A DNA stretch of 64,000 nt, taken from contig OV884059.1 of the NCBI GenBank assembly GCA_930367215.1, forward strand, positions 18,004,945 to 18,068,944, given 5' to 3'. This stretch comes from Pollenia angustigena (Eukaryota > Arthropoda > Insecta > Diptera > Polleniidae). The notes beneath the pieces were generated by a model that saw only the letters and a program-made list of their open reading frames with translations, made no database searches and had not been told where the DNA came from. A program made the position numbers and the translations under genes. Shown one piece after another: positions 55,176-64,000 of the stretch (positions are counted from its first letter, which is position 1; every line of letters starts with the position of its first letter).

Positions 55176-56630
55176 TATGTAAAAGCAAAAATCAAATGTG
55201 TACGAAACGATGTAAAAATTACCAACGTTGAACTTTGTTTTGCAAGCAAAGAGTAAATGTTAATTTAAGCGTATGAATAAATCAAGAAAAATTGTGATTT
55301 TGCAGTTCACTGTTCTCTATCTGCCCTTCGCTGGTATAGACAACCTAAATGTTTTTATGTACCTAATTTGGAAACTTTGGCTTTTTTCCAAAATCTCCAA
55401 CTGTTCTGCGTTCTCAGCTTTGGTGATTAAAATACCTAGTTTTCTAGTTTTTTTTTTAAGTGCTCGACTAATACTTTGGCCGAAGTAAGGCGGTTATGCT
55501 AATTCATTTCATCATTACTTGAGAACGATTTGTCGTATTTGGGTAAAATAACCAGCAAATGATTTAAAATATTTAAATTTGTGTCATATTAGCAATATTT
55601 TATTTATTTATTTCGGGCGAAGTAACGATTATCCATATCAATGTCTTATGAGAGAAATTTCTTACATACTACATATATCTCCTTTATTGCAATATAGTCA
55701 TATCTCAAAAAAAAAAAATAAATCAAACTTGGCAAAATGCGATTAAAGTTTTCAAAATGTACCTTTATATAAAGATTTAATGAAAAATATTTTGCTATAA
55801 CTTTGGTTCAGTTTGAGAAATAATGCTGATTTTTTTTTACATATAAAGGAACACTTTTGCTTAAGTAACTTAAAATGTTTAATTTTTTGAGATATGACTA
55901 TGTTGCAATAAAGGAGCGATATGTATTACAATGGAAATTTGTTAAATGGATAGGCTGACTTATTTAATGTACAAAAATCAACAATTTAAAATTTTATAGC
56001 AATTTATAAACATAAACATTCCGCCGGCACTTTTCCGTGAACTTACGCAAAATTTAAAAATTAAATTTAATTAAAGAAGTTTTATAAATAATAAATACTC
56101 ATTTTTGAAATAAATCAATTTGTTGCGGCACTTTTGAACCATCTCTGGAAAAAATAAAACTCATTAGTTCCAGAAATATGTATCAAACTTTGAGAAGGAT
56201 GACAAATTTGAATGTTAACAGAAATTAACTATTTGTTAAGTTAGTGTAAGTACGCAGTCAGAAATCGCCAACCGTACAAACATTGTTGTAATGGAAAAGC
56301 TATTTTACACAAGAAACCAAACTGGTTTGCCAACGTTACGGTTTACAATAGGAACAATGGTTTGCCAAAGCTTTCTTTTTTTGTTTTCGTATAAAATTAA
56401 GTTATTTATGTAACCTTGCAGCCACACGTTCAATAAATCAATATCGAGTTAATCACACAAACTGCTTGTCGAAACTCGTTTGAGTTGACAGCCGTGGCAC
56501 GGGCTGCATACAAATTGTTTGTCAATTTCATTTTAAAAATGCCGATATACTACCAACTCAAAAAGGTAGCTTTTATCAAGTTATTTTGTAAAACATTCCA
56601 AGAATTTTTAAAAACACAATTTTTTTCAAG
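55176..56630. mobile_element. No gene; foldback at about 55670-55925
   Basis: ACATATATCTCCTTTATTGC ... ATATCTCAAAAAA (55672-55713) pairs with TTTTTTGAGATATGAC ... GGAGCGATATGT (55884-55923). The remaining sequence has no supported feature. Confidence 0.5.
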
Positions 56631-56634
56631 TTAA

Positions 56635-57379
56635 GGTGGACTCCGTGGATAAGGTATTCCGAACAATATTTTTGTAATTTTTTTATTGAGAGTGTCCTGC
56701 AGAACGATTCACACATTTCGGAAAATTTTTCCGAAAAAACAAAGCTACCATGAGGTTAACAGTTGTAAACATTTTTAAAAATGGCGGCACAACTAGAAAA
56801 CCACTTATTTCGAATTGTTTTCTAAAAGTGTGTTAAAGAATTATTTTCAATTAGATTATTTTTTTTTTTTTATTTAGATATTCAGCAAAAAAAAAATAAT
56901 TTCAAGTTTTATGTACAAATTGAAAAAAAGTGTCAACTCACTTCATTTTGTTCCGAACAAAAATTAAACCTATTCAAGAAAAAACTTGTCGAACAAAATA
57001 TTTTCTCTCTCTCAAAATTAAGAAGTCAAACTCAATAGCTGTGTTCATTTACTTAAAATTGTTACAAAGTTGTAACAATTGTTACAAGTAAATGTTAAAA
57101 GTACATGTTAAAAATAAATTTACTAGTAACAATTGTTACAAATTTGTGAAAATTTTAAGTAGGTGCCGGTTCACACACGTCAAGTTTGACTTGTCAAGTC
57201 TTGAGTTTTAAGGAGAGAGGGAAAGGGATATGGCATTCTCTTTTCCCTTCTCTTCTAAAAGCTAAAGACTTGACGAGATAAACTGGAGGTGTGTTAATCG
57301 GCACTAAATGAACACAGCTAATATAAAAAAAAAATGTCCAGACAAAAATATTGTTCGGAACGCACGGCTGAATAGGGCT
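56635..57379. mobile_element. TTAA-flanked element with two nested MITEs
   Basis: TTAA at 56631-56634 and 57380-57383. Inverted ends include GGTATTCCGAACAATATTTTTG and CAAAAATATTGTTCGGAACG. Inside is a MITE with AGCTGTGTTCATTTA ends (57037-57319), which itself contains the 143-bp hairpin at 57162-57304. Confidence 0.75.
57162..57304. mobile_element. 143-bp hairpin MITE at a TA site
   Basis: Starts GGTGCCGGTTCACACACGTC, ends ...GTGTGTTAATCGGCAC, flanked by TA. Same family as 57534-57675. Confidence 0.8.
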
Positions 57380-57440
57380 TTAAGCACATTTATTTTTTAA
57401 GATGTATATTTTTAAAAGAAAAAACAAAAATTAATTTGTG

Positions 57441-57742
57441 ATCAGCTGTTTAATTGAATATAAAATTGCCAAACAGATGGAAAGGAAAAATTGAACGCAA
57501 TCTCGGGGTCAATTAAAAAGTGTAAGTGTGTTAGTGCCGGTTTACACATGTCAAGTTTGACTTATCAAATCTTGAACTTTTAGAAGAGAACGGAAAAGAG
57601 AATGCCATATCTTTTCCCTTTTATCCTAAAAATACAAGACTTGACGAGTCAAACTTGACGTGTGTGAACCGGCACTAAGTAAAAAAGTGAGAGTGTATTG
57701 CGAATTGAACGGAATTGAAGGGCGAAACTTGATCGTGTGGCA
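57441..57742 (+). repeat. Dispersed repeat without LINE (empty-site paralogue)
   Basis: Matches the outer parts of 21725-24237. It contains TGAGAGTGTATT once (57688-57699), the pre-insertion state of the LINE target. Confidence 0.8.
57534..57675. mobile_element. 142-bp hairpin MITE at the same TA as the 21.8-kb hairpin
   Basis: GTGCCGGTTTACACATGTC ... GACGTGTGTGAACCGGCAC, flanked by TA. It occupies the position that the differently armed 144-bp hairpin occupies at 21817-21960. Confidence 0.8.
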
Positions 57743-57937
57743 TCCGATTTTGTTCTGCCGGGTCAATGATTGCCCATGGGCGACCAATAGGTAACACTAT
57801 TGAATTTTTTTTACAGGCTGTGTTTTATTTTCTTTTTTTTTGTTTTATTTTTTAAGTGAAATTTTTTAAAAAATAATATATTTAAGCTTAAGCACCAGCA
57901 AGAGTGAGTGCTATCTGTGCCGAATTTTCGTTTCAAC

Positions 57938-57971
57938 TATAAATAGAGAAATTTTTTTCAATAAGTTCATT
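57938..57971 (+). promoter_or_regulatory. OBP-C core promoter (TATA plus initiator)
   Basis: TATAAATA at 57938-57945 and TTCATT at 57966-57971; the A (57969) is 31 bp downstream. The sequence after it (taaacatttaaagttctaat) is shared with OBP-A and OBP-B. Confidence 0.65.
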
Positions 57972-58042
57972 AAACATTTAAAGTTCTAATAAAGAAGTTG
58001 GGTTTGTTGTAAATTAAACAAAGAAAAGTTTAAACTTTCAAA

Positions 58043-61000
58043 ATGGTGCATCTTGTAATATTTGTGTTGATAAGTTTGGCTGCTTGTAGTGCCCAGGTAA
58101 ATGTAATTTTATCAAACCAATTATGCATAAAAAGTAACAGGGAATATATTTCCTTAAAACAAACGAATTTTAAAGGAAAAATAGGAGAAAGATCTGTGAA
58201 AGTTATCCTCATAATTGGGTTGATAATTAAAAAGAAAATATTTAAAATAAATAAAATTATTTTTTTAATGTTAAAATAAATAGAAATATTAGATAAAACA
58301 GGTTTATAAAAGGTTTATTAAGCAAATTTTCATACAAAATCCGTTAATTATCAAAATTGTCACGCCCTTACAATTTGTATAAAGCATCCCTTAATAGCGC
58401 GGCGTCAACGCTTTGCAGTTGGAAAATCCGATTTTGATAGCGCGATTCATAGTGAAGTTGCCCCCTATTGTTAATAAAGACCGGTAATTTAGCTATTTTT
58501 TGGTAAATCTAACGGTTTTATCTCCATTTTTTTAGTTTTATTATGTGGGTTTTATTAAACCAGAGAGTTGACACTACTGCTTGTGACACAATCTTGTGTA
58601 AGTACGGCAAAGCTAAGAGGAAGAATACGTTCTGCCTTCCCCTCTTGTTAAAGAACGGCTGTAAGTATTCGTCCATATTATGAAACATTTGCTGCGCAAC
58701 ATTTAAGGTTGATGAGTAAAGAGGACGGATAAATGAAAAAGTGTACTTATGCTATGTTCACACCTATTTAATATTTGACGTCCTACACGTAACCACTAGT
58801 TTTATTAAATAATTATTTGCTTTTGCAAAACGTTTGGCTAGATCAACAATCATTGAACAGTTTCTTAGCTACATTATACAATTATTTTCCTTCAAGAAAA
58901 GTTTAGTAAATCAATAGAAAATGATAAAGATAAACCTAAAGTTTGATTTCTGGTCACGCTTTTTTTTGGATTTTTTTTTTTCGTCAAATATTTGTTAGTT
59001 TCGTGTAGAGGCAGCTTTTTTGGGTTCATTATTGAGATAAGAAGCAGAATGAGGGAATACATGCAAATGCCTTCAAAAGAGAATTGCAGATAGCTTGTGC
59101 TGCTTATGTCTTATAATATGGGCGAGGACTTAAAAACTTGTGTTGAAACTTTTGTCTATGCCGCTTAAAGCACGATAAATGTATAAGTTTTCAAGAAATT
59201 TTTTCTAAAACTCGTCACAAAAAATTAAGGATATCTCTTCTCGCACCAAGTGATGCCCAAAAGTATATTTTCAACGGAAAAGCGAAAAACAGTCTGCCTG
59301 ATAGACAAAAAGCATATCCCCTAAAAAGCATACTAACGGAGGCCTCAAATAATAGTCAGTCCCGTGCCAACTAACCGGGGACTACAGACTCGGCGGCATG
59401 AAATAACCCCCCAAAATATAACCCGCCTAAAAAATAATGAAATAACCTCCCAAAGCGTGGGGCCTTATTTCATATGCAATAAAGCCCCATTTTTTAAAAT
59501 GAAATTAGCCCCCAACGAAATGAAATAACGCCCCAAACATAAATGAAATAATTCCCTAATTTTTGGGGGCTTATTTAATATGAAATAAAACCCCAATTTT
59601 TAAAATGAAATAAAGGCCCAATATATGTAATGCAATTAATTATACATTCCAAACCCAAGCTCCGCCAACTAAGGCTTTTCTGCATAGCCGGCCTTCGACC
59701 GGGCGCAATGACTTTTTTCTCTATGGTATAACAAACACCGGCTTAGCTAGCTAAAGCTTCTCTGCATAGCGCCAGGATTTTCTCCTCTATAGTATAAAAA
59801 TACCGACTCGGCCTGGCTACGCAGAGAAGCTTTAGTTAGCGAAGCCGGAGTTTGGTATACCATATAGAAGAAAACCATTGCGCCCGGCCGAAGGCCGGCT
59901 ATGCAGGGCAGCTTTTTTTTATCGAAGCCGGTGTTCTGTATACCAAAGTGGATAAATCCTTGCGCCCAAAACGTTTTCATTATAAATTTGAAAGAAATCC
60001 CCCCAAAAATATATTGGGGCTTTATTTCATAACAATTTTTTGGGGGATAATTTCATATGAAATAATACCCCAATTAAAAAAATTAAATAACGCCCAAACA
60101 AAATGAAATAACGCCCCAAAAATGGTTTTGCTGTTCTCTGTACAAAATGTTGTGGGGGTTATTTCATTATTTTTTTGGGGGGTTATATTTTGGGGGGTTT
60201 TTTCATGCCGCCTACAGACCCAGTTACAGTGTACCCAGCACAGCTTCAACACATACTACCCTAAGATTTATACAGTGAGTGCTGATAATTATAATTACAT
60301 ATCGGCGAAAAATTGATTAGTGCCATAAATTTCTTATAAACTTTAGTATTAACAAAAAAATTGGCGATAATAGCTTTTCCGATAACTACTGTATCATGAC
60401 AAAATGTTGTACTGGTAGGTACAAAATTAGCCATAGGTCCCATATAAACCCCCATCCTAAAATCTCATATAGATGAAGATATCTAAAAAATATTCGGCAC
60501 AAAGAACTTTTACATGAATCTTAACCCCATAGCATAATTTCGTTTAGGCGGATCCATGATTGCCCATGGGTCCCAAAGTGGGTACAGTAGCAAAAATTGT
60601 TCTTATATACTGTAGTGTAGAGTTTGACCGACTATACTTTCTTACTTGTTTTTCCGCTTTTGGGTTATTTTTTAAAGCGGATTATTTAAGGAAGTTTTTG
60701 GTTATTAAGAATTCCTTTTAAATTCAAAAATTTTTTTAGTTACAGTCAAGATTTTTACAAATTTGAATCCAGCAAGCTTCATTTGAACGCCCTTATTTTC
60801 TAAATTCTCCAATTTGAATTCCCAAAAGCAGAAGTCCCATATTCATTTAAAATCCCAACAGCAGTAAATTCTCATTTTAACTACCGTACAACACTGATGG
60901 GATTTGTGGTACAATTGTACCAATTTTGGTACAATCGAAACGTATTTGGTACTCTGGTACAATTCATCCTTTTTTGGAACAATTAAAATAAATAAAACCC

Positions 61001-63972
61001 ACGTAGTTTTATCATTTCTTTTAGGTGGATAATACCGTGTTCAGATATGCACCTTAATTGAGTTTTACGCAATAAATGCCATTATTGAGCTCAATTATCC
61101 ATACAAAATTGCAATTAAGTTATTGCTCAATTAATACGAAATTGTTATAAATATTGAGTAAAATTAAAATGCGACACTGTAACAAGTGTGTTTATTAAGC
61201 AAAACACAACTTACTAAACAGTGTTTTGACATTTGGCAATTGAAATTACAACAAAAAAATGGCCCATCCATTTGGTCTGCGCAAAAACCAGATGTTTATT
61301 CCTTAAAGATGTCAAAAGTTGTTTACATTTTCTTATACATGTACATTTTTGTTTACGTTGAATGTTGTATGTAGTAGTAATATAAATTGAGTTAGCTAAA
61401 TTGTGTATATGTGAACAGAAAGATAATTATGTCAATTAACCGAATATTGACTCAATAAAAAAGGTATATCTGAACACGGTATTAACTTACTTTTCTTTTC
61501 AATACTAAAACTTTATTAACATATCTCCAGCTCTGACCAGAACTACCAAAAATTGCATTATAATTAGTTAATTTGTGTTTATGATGTTATACTAATAATT
61601 AAGTACATGAATACATACATAAGCATATCCCTGTAGGAAGCCTGGAATCAAGTGTATATAAATCGCCACTTTTGTTTTTGTGACACTGTCGACAATTTTG
61701 TCTGATTTTGACAAGAAAAGTCAAATTTGTTATACGTTTTTATTTTGTATTCCCCCACCTCGATAGTGGAGATGGTATTATGCATATGTGCTGGTGGGTG
61801 TAACACTACAAAATAGACCCACCTTTTAGAATACCCATCGACTCAATATCGCTGTCTGACTCGATTTAACCATGTCCCTCAGTCCGGGTGGTTGCAGGAT
61901 GGTTGGTTTTTGTCCATGTTACCACCAGCGCCAAGTGCAGGTTGCAATTTTGAAGGTAATTTGATGAAATTTTGTACATTGCTTTTAATTCAAAAGTACA
62001 AAACCTACTAAAAATGGTAAGAATCGGTTCGTAATTTCACATGGCCGCCATACAAACTTCCTTCCGGAATAGTGTTTGTGTTTATAGGCTCTTTTTATGT
62101 TGGTATTAAGATTAAATTTGAGCAAAACTTATTTATTGCAATCTAAATTATCTTACCAAATTTTGTTGGAATCGGTCCATATATTTTTATACTATTCTCG
62201 GAAAGCTTTTAATTCCATAACTCCCTAAAAAATGTTGGTATTGACATAAACATTGGCTACAATTACTTTTAAGATGGCTACCATATCATAAAGAATGTTG
62301 GGTCCAATATTAAACATAGGTCCCATATAATATATATATACATATTCTAAAATCACTTATGGCAAGAAAATCTCATATAGATGAAGATATCTAAATAATA
62401 GTCTAACAAAGAAATTTCACATGACGCTTTACCTTCTAACATAATTTTGTTCTGGCTGGTTCATGATTGCCCATGGGTACCCAATAGAGTCTTTATATTC
62501 TGTGGTGTGGGGTATCAAATGGTCGGGCTTGGCCGACTATCAGCCCAATTATGAATAAAAATTCTCCGGGAGTTTTTTCCCTTTTCCAATTTTTACAATT
62601 GAATTAACATAGGAAAGATGGGAAAAGGGAGAAAACTCCCGCGAAATTTTTATTAATAATTGGGCTGTATAGTTTTTTACTTGTTTGGTTTATAATTTTA
62701 TTGAATAAAAAGCGTTATGAATTACTATGTTTGCTTCTTTATTTTATAGCGAAGTTTTGGTACAATTTATATCAATTTGGTACAATTTTGCCATTGAGGC
62801 GGTACAATTAAGGAATTGACAGATTCCAACAGTGCCGTACAATAAATGAATTCATTCATTTAATATTCATCTCATCCATCTGTCGAAACACGCTCTCTTG
62901 GTGCTTCTATTAATTACCCTACAAGAAATGAATGAGCAAGTAGTCACATTTTTCATTCGTCATTTCTTTCCATCATTTTCTTAACACCAAAATGAAAAAT
63001 GTGCGGCAAGTGGCTTATTACTGAGCGCCACTTCTGAGCGGTTAGTTGTTAAAATGCCATTGTAAAGAGTGGCTTGTTCAATGTTATTACGCGAAAATCG
63101 TAATCATAAAAATGTAACGCGTTTTTGAAGAAAAAAAATTGCATCCTGTTCGTCGATTTCGAGCGAAGACTTCGTTCGCTTAACTTACATTTAAAACAAA
63201 AACAAATTATAAACAATATCATTCTAATGTGTCCATATTTATCAAGCAAGGGGAATTAAACCATTTATATACAAATCTACCCAATACAATGCTGCCGTAT
63301 GTGTGTGAAATGCTTTGATTTAGTATTGCTAAAAGTTAACACCAAATTGACAAAACAAAAAAATAATTTCTCGATCATATTTTTATTTTAAAATTTGATA
63401 ATCTGTCTTGCCATAATTCGGTCGGCTTTGTACGGATGAAATCATAAGCTCCATATTAACTTTTGCCATGTTTTTTTGACGCTCAGAAAACAACTAAAAA
63501 TTAGAACAAGTTTTATTCCTGAGCGACGCCGCTTAGCCGCTCAAAAATTTCGCTCGCATGCCTCTCATTTCGTGGCCACTTCAATAGTTTTTTATATGTT
63601 TTAATTTTTTGACGCTCATCGCTTAGTCGCTTGACGCTTAGCCGCTCATTGCGTGGCCTCGGCCTTAGGGGCTGCTTTTTGCCCGTAACAAAGATCGAAA
63701 TAATAGCTTCTAATCATTGTTCGCAATTTCAACTTTTTTTTTTTATTTTTAGGATGAACTCACTGAAGACAAACTATTCAGTGATCAAAATGCGTGTCAA
63801 AATGAAAATGGTGTTTCAGATGGTAAATACTTTTTAAACATTTTTGCTAAACTAAATAATTTACTCTACATTTTGAACATATATAGAGGAAATTGAAGAT
63901 ACGACTGGAAAATACCCTGAAGCCCAAAACATGAAATGTTTGCGTGCTTGTAACCTTAAAAAATGGGGTATG
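58043..63972 (+). CDS. Odorant-binding protein C, exons 1-3 (gene runs off the window)
   Basis: Diverged third OBP of the cluster. Exon 1 58043-58096 (signal peptide MVHLVIFVLISLAACSAQ), exon 2 63753-63822, exon 3 63887-63972; GT-AG ends. The three exon lengths (54, 70, 86 nt) and phases equal those of OBP-A and OBP-B. Cysteines 33, 59 and 63 fall at identical positions (C-x3-C in KCLRACNLKKW). Exons 4 and 5, with cysteines 4-6, should lie beyond 64000. Intron 1 has grown to about 5.7 kb by insertion of a composite foldback, Helentron-like sequences and MITEs; only its last part (aacaaagatcgaaata ... cattgttcgcaattt) matches the A/B intron. Unless an unseen exon is broken, the gene may be functional, since no frame damage is seen in these exons. 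Confidence 0.85.
59390..60211. mobile_element. Composite foldback element, 8-bp target duplication CTACAGAC
   Basis: CTACAGAC at 59382-59389 and 60212-60219. Ends TCGGCGGCATGAAATAACCC and GGGTTTTTTCATGCCGC. Arms of GAAATAACCCCC-type repeats enclose inverted copies of the AAGGATTTT...GGTATAAC...AGCCGGCC unit that is tandem at 40378-40705. Lies in OBP-C intron 1. Confidence 0.88.
60290..60655 (+). mobile_element. Helentron-like family 2, 3' part
   Basis: Shares ATAGATGAAGATATCTAAA, ATGATTGCCCATGGG and the end GACCGACTATACTTTCTTAC with 61740-62690. A scrap of the family (tgattgcccatgggcgacca) is also at 57765. Confidence 0.6.
61032..61482. mobile_element. MITE with ATACCGTGTTCAGATAT ends at a TA site
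   Basis: ATACCGTGTTCAGATATG and ATATCTGAACACGGTAT are inverted ends; TA on both sides. Halves of related copies are at 36195-36310 and 38338-38445. An internal 62-codon frame is not credible. Confidence 0.8.
61740..62690 (+). mobile_element. Helentron-like family 2, nearly full, split by a MITE
   Basis: Starts near CCCCCACCTCGATAGTGGAG, holds a degraded catgtccctcagtccggg block and AATCGGTCCATATATTTTTA, and ends ggtcgggcttggccgactat / agttttttacttgtttg around the nested MITE. Confidence 0.65.
62541..62667. mobile_element. 127-bp MITE, CAGCCCAATTATGAATA ends
   Basis: Inverted ends of about 45 bp: CAGCCCAATTATGAATAAAA ... and ... TTTTATTAATAATTGGGCTG. TAT flanks both sides. A lone left end of the same family is at 9039-9075. 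Confidence 0.85.
62691..63752. other. Rest of OBP-C intron 1, repeat-rich
   Basis: Contains GAGCG/CGCTC-type motifs at 63020-63060 and 63510-63650 (cttagccgctca, gacgctcatcgcttag) that look like the ends of another MITE, without resolved borders. From about 63680 the sequence is the conserved 3' end of intron 1. Confidence 0.4.
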
Positions 63973-64000
63973 GTAAGTAAAATGTTTGCCTTATCTTTTA

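Overview
This window is strongly AT-rich, intron-bearing animal DNA. The most likely source is a calyptrate fly, related to Lucilia, Calliphora, Musca or Stomoxys. Reasons: multi-exon odorant-binding-protein genes with insect-type TATA/initiator promoters, DINE-1/Helentron-like repeats with the fly core 'CCTATAAAGTATATATATTC', a jockey-type LINE, and many nested hAT, TTAA and TA-target MITEs. No bacterial operon, CRISPR array or confident tRNA gene is present.

The host genes are three members of one classical odorant-binding protein (OBP) cluster on the + strand. OBP-A (4072-5755) and OBP-B (27055-28739) are complete five-exon genes whose predicted proteins appear identical (140 aa, six cysteines). 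OBP-C (from 58043) shows exons 1-3 and runs off the right edge; its first intron is about 5.7 kb and packed with repeats. A further relic of the OBP upstream region lies at about 38885-39060. OBP-A and OBP-B belong to a duplication of about 7 kb (about 3680-10760 and 26680-33705), disrupted by copy-specific transposon insertions. The gene cores are far more alike than their flanks, which suggests gene conversion.

Nearly everything else is transposon-derived. 0.67-2.5 kb: a nearly whole RAG1-like (Transib) transposase with two in-frame stops; a second remnant is at 12.7-13.4 kb. 6.3-10.3 kb: hAT-like and foldback elements. 14.4-17.1 kb and 43.6-47.4 kb: near-identical inverted copies of a 563-bp tandem array (3 and 5 units), each unit carrying a tRNA-like segment, joined to a Helentron-like end. 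17.4-18.3 kb: LINE remnant. 19.1-20.9 kb: pogo/Tigger-like transposase broken by a piece of the 563-bp unit. 22.0-24.2 kb: 5'-truncated jockey-type LINE with poly(A), 12-bp target duplication and a paralogous empty site. 31.3-32.5 kb: a second LINE type with RNase H, nested in a Helentron-like repeat. 33.7-34.2 kb: unknown retroposed sequence with 17-bp target duplication. 36.5-38.8 kb: LINE fragment, SINE-like element, hAT MITE. 39.2-42.1 kb: nested MITEs and a composite foldback element. 47.4-53.5 kb: Helentron-like element, two large hAT-like elements, palindromic element. 54-57.7 kb: foldbacks and nested TA/TTAA elements.

The genes do not form a pathway together. The biology here is an OBP cluster expanding within a transposon-dense region. 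Paired target duplications and paralogous empty sites allow many insertions to be ordered in time. All alignments and counts were made by eye.
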